DNA of 64,000 nucleotides from Epibacterium ulvae (GTDB taxonomy: Bacteria > Pseudomonadota > Alphaproteobacteria > Rhodobacterales > Rhodobacteraceae), in NCBI RefSeq assembly GCF_900102795.1, contig NZ_FMWG01000015.1, positions 1 to 64,000 on the forward strand. Reading direction: 5' to 3'. Of the stretch, positions 1 through 8,110 are shown one piece after another; the stretch's first letter is position 1; each line of letters opens with the position of its first letter. Made by a program: the position numbers and the translations under genes. The notes below the pieces were generated by a model. It did no database searches, was not told the origin of the DNA, and saw only the letters and a program-made list of their open reading frames with translations.

Positions 1-498
1 GACATGGACCGTGATCACATCTACGAAGTCACCGTTGTTGGCCAAGATGCCTCTGGTGCGGAGGTAAGCCAGATCAGTTTCGAATTGGTGGTCACACAAG
101 AGGATGCAACTTGGCAGGTGATTGGCTCAGATGAAGCTGATATGATATATTCTGATCTGCTGCGAGTTTATGGGAACTCTGGAAACGATGTCATTCAGGA
201 TGGTGCTGGTGTTCAACATCTATATGGCGGCGCGGGAAGTGATACTTTCCGGTTTGTCTCAGCAGATAATGCGGAAGATGTGATTGAAGATTTCGAAATT
301 GCTAGCGATACTATAGACTTATCTGCATGGGGAGTATCATCGCCTGAAGCAGTTGGGTTTAGTATTTCTGAAGCGATTGACGATCAGGGCATATCACATG
401 GAATTATCGTGAGCTTCAATGAAGAACGCATCCGCTTAAGTAATCTAACGGCAAATGATATTATCAATCTAGATGAGAGTAACTTTATCTTCGCTTGA
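1..498 (+). CDS. RTX-type calcium-binding protein, C-terminal part (5' end outside window)
   Basis: The frame is open from the first base, so this is the tail of a longer protein; the ATG at 4 is probably internal. Around residues 55-85 there is a degenerate nonapeptide-like stretch (GNSGNDVIQDGAG, then LYGGAGSDTF). It is followed by the typical DVIEDFEIASDTIDLS segment that ends haemolysin-type calcium-binding proteins. In this family the acidic C-terminus without cysteines is the type I (ABC) secretion signal, so the product is probably a secreted adhesin or enzyme. The upstream functional domain is not visible. A strong terminator follows about 115 bases after the stop. Confidence 0.75.
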   Translation, partial: DMDRDHIYEVTVVGQDASGAEVSQISFELVVTQEDATWQVIGSDEADMIYSDLLRVYGNSGNDVIQDGAGVQHLYGGAGSDTFRFVSADNAEDVIEDFEIASDTIDLSAWGVSSPEAVGFSISEAIDDQGISHGIIVSFNEERIRLSNLTANDIINLDESNFIFA

Positions 499-612
499 TG
501 AGCTATCGTATTGCCGTGAAAATGGAATATTTCCTGCACTGCAGGGGGAGTATATTCATTATCAATATCATTGACGAATTGACGGTCATCTAGTTTTGTA
601 GATTCGAGAGAA

Positions 613-646
613 CGCCGCCGGGTTTATCCCGGCGGCGATTTTTCTT
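613..646 (+). terminator. Rho-independent terminator after the RTX gene
   Basis: A perfect 10-bp GC-only stem (CGCCGCCGGG / CCCGGCGGCG) with a 5-base loop is followed by ATTTTTCT on the plus strand. It fits termination of the RTX gene. The ParB-like fragment on the other strand stops just beyond it at 652. Confidence 0.85.
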
Positions 647-651
647 TACGC

Positions 652-1521
652 TCAAGCGGCCTTTGCTTGATTTTCTGGCGCGTCCCGCACGCTTTCGTCT
701 GTTTCAACCGTGGTTTTATCTTCCCGATAACTGCCCTGCGGAAACGCCATGTAGCGCGGCATCCAGTTGGGGTCGGCGGGGGTACGTGTGCCGTCCAGAC
801 AGGCGGACAGGATGGTCCGATGGGTTTTAGCAGTGGCGGTCAGATGTTCTTCTGCGGCTTGGGTTCCGGCATAGTCCCGCACCATGGCGTTTAAGGTGGT
901 TTTGTCGCGGATCAGCTCGAAGAGGGTGCTGTCTGGTGACCAGTGTTTGGCCATTTCTGTGCCAAGCGTTGCGCCAAGGCTGTCGATGATTGGGCTGGTG
1001 GCGCTGAGGCTTTCCGCCATGAGGAAGGTGAGCAGCCGCAGGATGTCGCTGTCAGAGAGCGTTTGCAGATGTTCAAAGACCTCACACAGTGTGGGACGTG
1101 GCGTGAACCCTGCCTGATAGTCCTTGTTTTCAAGCAAGGTTCCAGCACCAAAACCAAGCAGGTCGGCCAAGGCGCTGCGTTCGGCTTCAAAAGCCTGTTG
1201 GCCAGTGTTCTGTGACAGGCTGTCTGTGATGTCCTCCCGCGCGGCTTTCTGGGGATCGGCATAGACCGTCCAATGACCGGACGAGGCCAACATATGGGCT
1301 GCGATCAGGCGCAAGGCCAAACTGTGGTGCCCCAAGAGATCAGCACGCACAGCCGCATGGCGGTGCAGATCGATGTAGGTCTGCGCAGGTTTGGTCAGTT
1401 CCGGTTTGGCATTCTCCGTTTTGCTCTTTGCCTCCGCCTTGCGGATGTCTTTGCGCGACAATTGCCCTTTGAACACGGTGACCTCACCATTGTGGCTCAG
1501 GCGCGTCTGTTGCGCGTTTTA
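652..1521 (-). pseudogene. ParB-like partition/nuclease protein, C-terminal fragment
   Basis: The 274-residue frame resembles the C-terminal half of the plasmid ParB-family proteins with a ParB nuclease domain found in Rhizobiales and Rhodobacteraceae. Shared features include an AVRADLLGHHSLALRLIAAH-like helix, an LLTFLMAESL-like helix, WSPDSTLFELIRDK and a closing WMPRYMAFP. The N-terminal ParB domain and HTH are absent. The frame can be read upstream of the annotated GTG (1476) to a stop at 1519-1521, still matching the middle of the family, so the gene is truncated rather than short. Loss of the DNA-binding half suggests the fragment is non-functional and marks recombination in the island. 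Base usage resembles its neighbours. Confidence 0.65.
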
Positions 1522-1565
1522 ATCTCTTTGCCTCCAAGCCGCATCCCAGCCTTAAAGGGGTCGAG

Positions 1566-1799
1566 GTGACCACCGGCACGCTCTATGTGCAAGACAACTA
1601 CCCGGACCGGTTTGAAAGCGCCTGGTGCTATTTCAACGTGACCAAATCCGGGATCACCCAGCGTTTTGATCTTGGCACCAAAGCCTATGGCAAGCCAGTT
1701 GAGCATGGAAATGCCACCACATCTGCGTTGCGGGCCAGTGGCATCTCAAGTGCGGCCTTTGAGGCGGGCAAAACGGTCTGCCAATGGCCAGCGTCGTAA
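1566..1799 (+). CDS. Hypothetical protein or gene remnant
   Basis: This 77-residue frame starts with GTG and reads VQDNYPDRFESAWCYFNV, then RFDLGTKAYGKPVEHG. The frame is also open further upstream with plausible protein sequence (LFASKPHPSLKGVEV), so this may be the 3' end of a longer gene broken at the junction with the ParB fragment. I recognise no family. No good ribosome binding site precedes the GTG. It lies between two island genes and may be non-functional. Confidence 0.35.
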   Translation: MTTGTLYVQDNYPDRFESAWCYFNVTKSGITQRFDLGTKAYGKPVEHGNATTSALRASGISSAAFEAGKTVCQWPAS

Positions 1800-1985
1800 A
1801 CGCTTCCATCGCTCACACACAGGCTGGCTCAACACGGGGCGCGCTATGCGCCCCGTCTTTCGTTTGGGGCGTCACCGCATAATCCGCCCACCCAGCGCCT
1901 TTCACAAGCCCATGTGATATCGCAAAAAATCCGACGGTTCCTTCAGTTGAGGCGCGCTGCGCCTCGTTCATCTGGAGGACGCGAT

Positions 1986-2546
1986 ATGACGCTGATCACA
2001 CGACGACATCTTCTGGCCGGAGCTGCCAGCTTTGCAGCAACAAGCGCCCACGCTTCAAACGGAGCTTCAATCGGGTTTTACACTGGCTATCCAGACCAGA
2101 TCACCGGCTGGACCGCGCGCCACTTCAAGCCAGAAGAATTTGCATCCAATGGCAATGGCCTCGTGAAGATCTCCGCAAGGCTCGTCGCAGAATTGGATCA
2201 GGTTCGCGCCGAGCTGGGGCAACCAATTGTCATCACCTCCGGCTACCGCGACCCGGCGTGGAACAAAGCAGTTGGCGGTGCAACACACAGCCGCCACCTG
2301 ATCTCGGATGCGGTTGATATCTCGCTGCAGAGCTACAGCGTGGCAGAGTGCACCCGTTTGGCCTCGCTCTTGATGGCTCATGGCTTCACGAGCTTTGGCA
2401 CATATCGACACATCCCACACATGTTGCACGCTGATATGCGCCCCAAAGCTGCAAGCTGGCATTCGGGCGGCGGCACAGGTCCCATGTGGCTCTCCCGCGC
2501 GATGCGCAAACATGGCTGGACACCTGGCATCGGCCCCACGCGCTGA
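1986..2546 (+). CDS. Tat-exported M15 (YcbK-like) peptidase
   Basis: The start at 1986 is chosen because GGAGG lies 8 bases upstream and the protein then opens with a twin-arginine signal (TRRHLLAGAASFAAT), cleaved near AHA. The longer frame from 1914 adds 24 unlikely residues. The mature part has the peptidase M15 zinc motifs SGYRDPAWN, HSRHLISDAVDIS and HMLHADMRP (metal ligands His, Asp and the final His). Family members act on peptidoglycan as D,D- or L,D-peptidases. Small M15 enzymes like this are common in conjugative and phage-like islands, where they may locally open the wall, but that role is inferred. A small membrane protein and a coupling ATPase follow on the same strand. Confidence 0.8.
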   Translation: MTLITRRHLLAGAASFAATSAHASNGASIGFYTGYPDQITGWTARHFKPEEFASNGNGLVKISARLVAELDQVRAELGQPIVITSGYRDPAWNKAVGGATHSRHLISDAVDISLQSYSVAECTRLASLLMAHGFTSFGTYRHIPHMLHADMRPKAASWHSGGGTGPMWLSRAMRKHGWTPGIGPTR

Positions 2547-2619
2547 TCATCCATGCTGCGCGGGCAGCGCAGCATCCTCTCCCCCCATCCATTTTGATCT
2601 TGCATATGAGGTATTCCCC

Positions 2620-2925
2620 ATGAGTAACCGACCTGCTTTAAAACCTGTTCTACACATCATTGGCGATCTTCTGAGCGCGGGTCTTTGTACCGGTATGGCC
2701 TGGCTCTTTTGGACCGCAGGCGTGGGGGACTGGGCACTGCTCAGGCTCTTTGCCGCCATCTTTGCCGTAGGCGCGCTCCAGCCGCTGGCCAAAGGCCTCT
2801 ATGGCCTTCTGCGCCTTATCCTGCGCCAACGCAGCTGGGCCCGGTTCCAGCGCCAAGGGGCCGCCCCAAAAGCAGATAAGCTGGCAAGCAGCGAAGATCT
2901 CTCTGCCCGGGGCATGTTCAAATGA
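2620..2925 (+). CDS. Small two-span membrane protein next to the coupling ATPase
   Basis: The protein has 101 residues, starting MSNRPALKPVLHIIGDLL. Two hydrophobic segments (about residues 9-32 and 38-66) are followed by a basic region (RQRSWARFQRQ) and a polar tail. Its stop overlaps the start of the coupling protein by 4 bases (ATGA), so translation is coupled. VirD4/TraG coupling proteins normally begin with two membrane helices and the downstream ATPase lacks them, so this gene may supply the membrane anchor as a separate chain. That is inference; I recognise no named family. A longer frame from 2380 overlaps the peptidase gene and is rejected. Confidence 0.6.
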   Translation: MSNRPALKPVLHIIGDLLSAGLCTGMAWLFWTAGVGDWALLRLFAAIFAVGALQPLAKGLYGLLRLILRQRSWARFQRQGAAPKADKLASSEDLSARGMFK

Positions 2926-4358
2926 GCCTGCCTTTCAAACGGAGCAAACCTGGCACGGTCCGCGCTGCAATTGACCCCGAGGGCCAGCGCTTGCTTGGTC
3001 TGGATATCGAGACCAAACAGCCCGTCTTTGCACCCAAAGGCCACAGTTCCACCTATGCCGCCAATGGCAGCGGCAAGACCACCTCCGTTGCGGTCCCCGC
3101 CGTGATGAGCTTTGCCTGTAGCGAACCGCATAAAGCGATTGCAGTCCTGGACAGCAAAGACGGTGAGCTCGCCAGCCAACTGGCCCCGATGCTTGAACGC
3201 ATGGGCCGTAAAGTGGCTGTTATTGACGATATGAACACGCGCCCCGAGCTTGCGCATCTCAGGGTGCATCTCAACCCCTTTGGCGCGGCCTGCGCAACCT
3301 ATCAGCGCGATGCGCGCGATGTGCGCTTTTCCACGCAAGCCATCGCCGAAACTCTGTTGCCCGAGCCTGCAGAAGGCGATGCCAAGAACAAATACTTCCG
3401 CGATGTGCCGCGCGATATCATCGGCTTTGCCCTCCATGCATCGTTGTCGCGCAACCCTGAGCAGGCCACACCCGGGGCGGTGGCCGGGCTGTTGAGCGAT
3501 CCGGACATGCTCAAATACATCACCGAGGTGGAAGTTGCGGAAGGCAGTCCGCTGCTGCAATCCGAAGCCCGGACCCTGATTGAAGCCTCGTCGATAGACA
3601 ATTGGGGGCAACATATCAGTGAGGCGCGCCGGGCCTTGCAGCTGTTTGCACCGGGCACACGCCTGCATGATGTCGGAACGCACAAACCAAAATCCCATTT
3701 TGAGCTGATCAATCAAGGTTATGTCATCTTCATTGTTGGCCCGCAGCGGTTCTTAAATCTCTGCGCCTCCTATTACGCTCTCCACATCCAGGCCTTTTGC
3801 GATGCGCTTTATGATCAGGCGGGCGCTTTGCGGGTCATTGCCGATGAGTTCACCAATACCCCTCTAAAATCACTTGTGGCAGCGCTAACAACGCTCAGAG
3901 CCTATGGGGGCGAGATCCATATGATCAGCCAGTCCCGCTCAGAGGTGGTCCGTAAATTTGGCGCAAAAGAGACCCAGACCATCGAGGACAACAGCATCAC
4001 CATGCAGTGGCTGTCCTTCTCCTTTGATGAGGCGAGCCGCGTCTCAAAAGCGATGGGGGAAGGTCATACGGTGATGCGCGGCATCAGTGGCAGCGCCGCT
4101 GATCTCAAAACCCAAACCAACCTCAGCCTTGCAAAACAGCCCCATATGACACCGGCTGAACTGATGGCACTGCCGCGCAACTGGATCCTGAACCACGTTA
4201 AGGGGTTGGGGTTTTTCTTTACCGAACGTCTGACCCAGGCCAATATCTGGCCCTACTGCGATCACTACGCCGACAACGCCCTGGAAGGCGCGCGCCTGCC
4301 CTCAGATCCCAAAGTGACCTTTGTCGCGCCCGCTGGCTTTATTGGAGGTGTAGCATGA
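2922..4358 (+). CDS. Type IV coupling protein (VirD4/TraG family ATPase), soluble form
   Basis: The protein has 478 residues. The Walker A region AANGSGKTTS lies at residues 46-55 (Lys52) and Walker B VIADEF near 304-309, followed by LTTLRAYGGEIHMISQS, the conserved region of T4CP motor ATPases. Coupling proteins link the relaxosome to the mating channel and power DNA transfer at the inner membrane. Family members usually have about 600 residues with two N-terminal helices. Here these are missing and a separate two-span protein is encoded immediately upstream with a 4-base overlap. No relaxase or mating-pair genes are in the window, so the transfer function may be incomplete or supplied from outside. 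Confidence 0.8.
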   Translation: MSLPFKRSKPGTVRAAIDPEGQRLLGLDIETKQPVFAPKGHSSTYAANGSGKTTSVAVPAVMSFACSEPHKAIAVLDSKDGELASQLAPMLERMGRKVAVIDDMNTRPELAHLRVHLNPFGAACATYQRDARDVRFSTQAIAETLLPEPAEGDAKNKYFRDVPRDIIGFALHASLSRNPEQATPGAVAGLLSDPDMLKYITEVEVAEGSPLLQSEARTLIEASSIDNWGQHISEARRALQLFAPGTRLHDVGTHKPKSHFELINQGYVIFIVGPQRFLNLCASYYALHIQAFCDALYDQAGALRVIADEFTNTPLKSLVAALTTLRAYGGEIHMISQSRSEVVRKFGAKETQTIEDNSITMQWLSFSFDEASRVSKAMGEGHTVMRGISGSAADLKTQTNLSLAKQPHMTPAELMALPRNWILNHVKGLGFFFTERLTQANIWPYCDHYADNALEGARLPSDPKVTFVAPAGFIGGVA

Positions 4359-4438
4359 TTGGGCGCGGCAGGGGTGCCTGCCAGGTTCCACGCGCCTTCA
4401 GGTGTGGAGAGCCTACAGCGCGCGAGCGAATGCCCAGG

Positions 4439-4702
4439 CTAATGTATCGAGGCAAGACATTCAGCGTCACGCGGCATGTAGATCCGATCTTTGAGCCCAA
4501 AGCGCAATTGCAACGCCACCCGGGCCGAGATCTTCAACCCAGCCAGCACCGTCGCAGATGTGGCGATGCCTCGGGCAATGGTCTCATCACAATGGGCGCG
4601 ATCCTCAGAGTCAAAAAGCATCCAGGGCTCAACCGCTTGCCAGAACTGCGCGTAGCTCAGGGGCTGCAACCAGTCTTCAACGGCTTGGATATCTTCAAAC
4701 AT
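4439..4702 (-). CDS. Hypothetical small protein, antiparallel within the island
   Basis: From the ATG at 4702 the product has 87 residues, MFEDIQAVEDWLQPL onward, rich in Trp and acidic residues in the first half and ending in a basic segment. A longer start at 4738 is possible; neither has a strong Shine-Dalgarno. The opposite-strand frame over the same bases is arginine- and proline-rich and looks like a shadow. No family is recognised. The gene is divergent from the helical protein that starts at 4756 and convergent with the coupling ATPase. Confidence 0.45.
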   Translation of the reverse strand: MFEDIQAVEDWLQPLSYAQFWQAVEPWMLFDSEDRAHCDETIARGIATSATVLAGLKISARVALQLRFGLKDRIYMPRDAECLASIH

Positions 4703-4755
4703 GCTCTGATCATACCACGCCCTGCACATGCCTTGCAAATTTGGAGTGTATTATC

Positions 4756-5283
4756 ATGAGTTTATCCCCCTATGACGCGGTACGAGAGACCTATCGGCTG
4801 GCGTTCCAGCAATCCCTACAACGAGACTTGGTGACCCAGAAAGATTGGGAGCAATATTTAGGGATCGCACATGAGGCAGCCACGCGCACCGATCAGGAAA
4901 ACACCTCGTTCCAGCAAGACTACAAACACCGCCTGATAGAGGCCTATGACGTCATCTTGCGCGAGCAAAATGCGCGCAAGTTGAACCACCCCAAGCCCAG
5001 CTGGGCCGTGAACACCCCACTCGAGGACACCACACTCAGCAATGAGCGTCTCAATCTCATGGCGCGCAACCGCGTGCAGGCCGATCACGACGCGCGTCTG
5101 TTGATGATCCGCACCGATGAGATGGATCAATATCAAGGCCTGTCCAAAGACCTCGCGGCCCGCGCAAAGATCCGCAGCCAGGCGCGCGATCAGCGCAAGG
5201 ACCAGGCCAAAGAGGCCTTCGCCCAAGTGAAGACCAAAGACCCGCAGCACACACCCAGCCGATCCGGCCCAACCCGTTCATAA
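4756..5283 (+). CDS. Helical hypothetical protein of the transfer island
   Basis: The ATG at 4756 has GGAG about 9 bases upstream and gives 175 residues (MSLSPYDAVRETYRLAFQ). The protein is polar, charged and mostly helical, with a basic glutamine-rich C-terminal half (AKIRSQARDQRKDQAKEAF) that could form a coiled coil. It has no signal peptide or membrane segment. The next gene, 16 bases downstream, encodes a protein of similar composition, so the two probably form an operon. I recognise no family. The neighbourhood suggests a conjugation or plasmid accessory role, but nothing in the sequence proves it. Confidence 0.6.
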   Translation: MSLSPYDAVRETYRLAFQQSLQRDLVTQKDWEQYLGIAHEAATRTDQENTSFQQDYKHRLIEAYDVILREQNARKLNHPKPSWAVNTPLEDTTLSNERLNLMARNRVQADHDARLLMIRTDEMDQYQGLSKDLAARAKIRSQARDQRKDQAKEAFAQVKTKDPQHTPSRSGPTRS

Positions 5284-5298
5284 CAGGAGACCAACCAC

Positions 5299-5922
5299 AT
5301 GAGCACTCAATCAGATCAACGTGATCGCATTCAAGCAGCCCGCGACAGCTATTCGGGCAAGAGCCTGACCAACAGCCAGTTGCAGTCCGCCTGGGCGATC
5401 TCCAGCATTTTGCACAGTCAGATTCAAAAGACGGGCTCGTTCCGTGAACCGCTCACAGATTACGCCCACGCCTTTGCACGCGGTGAACGCTTTGATGCGC
5501 TGCGCGCGGAAGCCATTTTGCGCGATGTCTACACCGCTCGCTATGAGCAAAGCCTCAACCAAACCCGAGAAAGCCTCTTGGAGCGTGAGAAGGCCTTGCC
5601 AGAGACCGCACAGGCCCGCGCTTTGGCACAGGCCCAATCCATCAGTGCGCGCATTCAAGACGGCGCGACCCAGCCCTTCTATCAAGCCTATGACACTGCA
5701 GCCGTGGCGCTTTCAAAAGAGCTCTCGATCACCCAAGCCGGAGCAAAGACACTGATGAAAGAGGCTTTTGAGCAAAGCCCGGAAAGCCAGGGGCGCACGC
5801 TGTATGAAGTCGGCAAAGACTATGAAGATGCCTACCACCGCCCGGCCAAAGAAGCGGAAATCGCCGCCCGCAAAGCCGAACAGCTCCAAACCCGCCCACC
5901 AGAGCGCCAGCGCACACGATAG
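5299..5922 (+). CDS. Helical hypothetical protein of the transfer island
   Basis: This protein has 207 residues and is preceded by AGGAGA 10-12 bases before the ATG. It is soluble and strongly helical, with long Glu/Arg/Gln/Ala stretches (residues about 75-120 and 165-205, e.g. EAEIAARKAEQLQTR) typical of coiled coils. Its composition resembles the gene just upstream. No catalytic motif or known domain is seen. It is probably co-transcribed with its neighbour, and its function is unknown. Confidence 0.6.
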   Translation: MSTQSDQRDRIQAARDSYSGKSLTNSQLQSAWAISSILHSQIQKTGSFREPLTDYAHAFARGERFDALRAEAILRDVYTARYEQSLNQTRESLLEREKALPETAQARALAQAQSISARIQDGATQPFYQAYDTAAVALSKELSITQAGAKTLMKEAFEQSPESQGRTLYEVGKDYEDAYHRPAKEAEIAARKAEQLQTRPPERQRTR

Positions 5923-6021
5923 TATGGGCTTAGGAAAATAATCCTGTTCAAAAAACAACTTACGTGATTTCATGCTCTCCTTTGATCTCAAAATAGAGGA
6001 GCATATGACGAAAGGAATAAA

Positions 6022-6291
6022 ATGAAAGATATACCACAAGCCCCACCCAAAACCCGTCCCAGCATTCATCTGAACTGGCAGTATTGGTTGCCCTATTTTG
6101 AGGACAGCACCGCCACTGAAGCGGAAAAACAGCAGCTCATCGAAACCCTCTGGTCCATCGTCCTCGCCTTTGTCGACCTCGGCTGGGATCTCAACACCGA
6201 TCCAGAAACCCGTGGACAAAGTTTAGATCTCACCGCCGCCCTGCGCGCCGCTGTGGTACAATCAGAAGACACTGACAAGGAGGAGATATGA
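6022..6291 (+). CDS. Small hypothetical protein coupled to the serine recombinase
   Basis: The product has 89 residues (MKDIPQAPPKTRPSIHLNWQYW). It is acidic, with a central helix (EAEKQQLIETLWSIVLAFVDLGWDL). Its TGA overlaps the ATG of the recombinase by 4 bases, so the two are translationally coupled. Small acidic proteins of this kind often precede large serine recombinases in alphaproteobacterial islands. A role as recombination directionality factor or accessory is possible but only inferred from position. No HTH is obvious. Confidence 0.65.
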   Translation: MKDIPQAPPKTRPSIHLNWQYWLPYFEDSTATEAEKQQLIETLWSIVLAFVDLGWDLNTDPETRGQSLDLTAALRAAVVQSEDTDKEEI

Positions 6292-7898
6292 CACAAAAAG
6301 CCGTTATATACTGTAGAGTTAGCAGTCGATCCCAAGAGACTGAGGGGCATGGCCTAGAAAGCCAGGAAACCCGTTGCCGCCAGCACGCCGAAGCCAAGGG
6401 GTATGAAGTCGCTGCCGTATTCCCCGACACGATTTCTGGCGGCGGCGACTTTATGCAACGCCCGGGGATGCTAGCATTACTGTCGTTCTTAGACGCCCAA
6501 CCAAACGAGCGTTTTGTGGTGATCTTTGATGATCTCAAACGCTTTGCGCGCGACACCCGCTTCCATCTGGACCTACGTGACGCGTTCCGCAGACGGGACG
6601 CCACAATCGAATGCTTGAACTTCAAATTCGATGACAGTCCCGAAGGCGAATTCATCGAAACAATCATGGCCGCGCAAGGTGCGCTGGAGCGCAAACAGAA
6701 CGGTCGCCAGGTTGCTCAGAAAATGAAAGCGCGGATGCAGTCGGGCTATTGGATTCACAACCCGCCCATCGGGTATCGATATGAAACCATCAGAGGGCGC
6801 GGGAAAATGCTCGTCGCAAACCCGCCGTTTGACTGCATCATTCGCGAAGCATTTGAGGGCTATGCCTCGGGGCGGTTTGCCACCCAAGCTGAGGTGAAAC
6901 GCTTTTTTGAGAGCTTTCCAAACTTCCCGCGCAACAAGCACGGTGAAATCAAGCAGCAACGTGTCAGTGATATCCTCGCGCAACCGATCTATGCGGGATA
7001 CATCTGCTCTGACACCTATGGCATCCACTGGCTCAAAGCGCAGCATTCGCCGCTCATTTCCTTAGAAACCTATGAAAAGGTGCAGGAGCGCAAGCAAGGA
7101 TCGCGCTATGCGCCTCAACGCAAAAACATCGGCAATGACTTTGCCCTGCGCGGCATTGCTTGCTGCGCCGACTGCAATACGCCGCTGCGCTCAAGCTGGT
7201 CGAAAGGCAAGTATAAACACTACGCCTATTACCTATGCCAAACCAAAGATTGCGCATCATACGGCAAATCGATCCCGCGTGAAAAGGCAGAGGGTGAGGT
7301 TGGCGCAATCATCAAGTCACTCCAGCCCAGTAAAGGTCTGGTGGCTTTGGTGCGCGCCATGTTCCGCAGCGCTTGGGACGCTCGTCGCGCTCAGGCCAGC
7401 GCAATCCGCAAAGAGGGGCAAGCCCAACTGCGTGACATCGATAAGAAAATGGAAACACTGCTGACCCGCAGTCTGGAAACAGACAACGCGGCCATGATCA
7501 GCATGTGCGAGGCAAAGCTGACGGAACTGCAGAAACAAAAGGCAATTCTGACTGAACAGCTGGCAAAACAGGTGGAACCCAAAAGAGCGTTCGACGAAAA
7601 ACTAGAACTCTCGCTGAAATTCCTATCAAGCCCTTGGAAACTCTGGGAAAGCGGTGACATCACCCTACGGCGTCTCGTCCTCAAACTTGCCTTCACAGAC
7701 CACGTGCAATACTGCCGAAATGAGGGGGCTAGAACTCCAGAAAGAGCCTTTCCATTCAAAGCCTTAGGTGCACTTAGAAAGCTAAATCTCAATCTCAATA
7801 ATGGTGCGGTCGAGAAGACTCGAACTTCCACTCCGGTTAAGGAACAGCGACCTCAACGCTGCGCGTCTACCAATTCCGCCACGACCGCACTGTCTTAG
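6288..7898 (+). CDS. Large serine recombinase (integrase) of the tRNA-Leu island
   Basis: The product has 536 residues. The resolvase catalytic domain spans about residues 4-150, with the nucleophile serine in YCRVSSRSQE near residue 11-12 and an FDDLKRFARDT-type motif. The recombinase domain follows at about 170-290. A zinc ribbon with two Cys pairs (CCADC near 288-293 and CQTKDC near 320) comes next, then a coiled coil (about 370-430). Large serine recombinases integrate and excise islands and phages. The last 25 or so codons read antisense through tRNA-Leu and stop beyond it, so the natural C-terminus was probably shaped by integration into the tRNA 3' end. Confidence 0.88.
   Translation: MTQKAVIYCRVSSRSQETEGHGLESQETRCRQHAEAKGYEVAAVFPDTISGGGDFMQRPGMLALLSFLDAQPNERFVVIFDDLKRFARDTRFHLDLRDAFRRRDATIECLNFKFDDSPEGEFIETIMAAQGALERKQNGRQVAQKMKARMQSGYWIHNPPIGYRYETIRGRGKMLVANPPFDCIIREAFEGYASGRFATQAEVKRFFESFPNFPRNKHGEIKQQRVSDILAQPIYAGYICSDTYGIHWLKAQHSPLISLETYEKVQERKQGSRYAPQRKNIGNDFALRGIACCADCNTPLRSSWSKGKYKHYAYYLCQTKDCASYGKSIPREKAEGEVGAIIKSLQPSKGLVALVRAMFRSAWDARRAQASAIRKEGQAQLRDIDKKMETLLTRSLETDNAAMISMCEAKLTELQKQKAILTEQLAKQVEPKRAFDEKLELSLKFLSSPWKLWESGDITLRRLVLKLAFTDHVQYCRNEGARTPERAFPFKALGALRKLNLNLNNGAVEKTRTSTPVKEQRPQRCASTNSATTALS
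7802..7888 (-). tRNA. tRNA-Leu (anticodon GAG)
   Basis: The reverse complement folds into a type II tRNA. The acceptor stem GCGGTCG pairs with CGACCGC and is followed by discriminator A and an encoded CCA. The D-arm carries TTGGTAGA. The anticodon stem CAGCG/CGCTG holds the loop TTGAGGT (anticodon GAG, plus-strand 7852-7854). A long variable arm and the T-loop TTCGAGT complete it. The 3' end faces the serine recombinase, whose frame overlaps the whole gene in antisense. Confidence 0.95.
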
Positions 7899-8110
7899 GC
7901 TTGGTGGGGCGCGTATAGACCAGCTGTTTCACGATGTGAAGAGCGAAAACGCCCCTTTTCGCGCTTTTATCAGCAATTTTTCACGCACGGTCGAAACAGA
8001 AACTACCATGCTAAATTAAAGTAACGACATGACACCTAACCACCACGATGGCGGAATTTTCTTGCAAGGCCGCTTGTAGTTTTTCTCCATCTACTTAGCT
8101 ACTGCTGGAC

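Larger units (their letters stand above)
1..7804. mobile_element. Right-hand part of an integrated island at tRNA-Leu
   Basis: A large serine recombinase abuts the 3' end of tRNA-Leu. To its left lie transfer and partition genes (coupling ATPase, ParB remnant, M15 peptidase) and unknowns. The position suggests that the tRNA 3' segment around 7802-7840 is one attachment junction. No second copy of that segment is visible to the left within the window, so the other junction is outside or lost. Whether the RTX gene belongs to the island is unclear, so the left boundary is open. Confidence 0.5.

Noticed and set aside
2380-2619. N-terminal extension of the small membrane protein
   Set aside because: It overlaps the M15 peptidase gene and lacks protein-like composition; the ATG at 2620 gives a clean two-helix protein.
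4355-4759. 134-residue plus-strand frame after the coupling ATPase gene
   Set aside because: Rich in Arg, Pro and His with no family likeness and no useful ribosome site; the minus-strand frame over the same bases has more protein-like composition.
7801-8019. Open frame beginning MVRSRRLELPLRL
   Set aside because: It reads antisense through tRNA-Leu; this is a well-known spurious translation of tRNA genes, not a protein gene.
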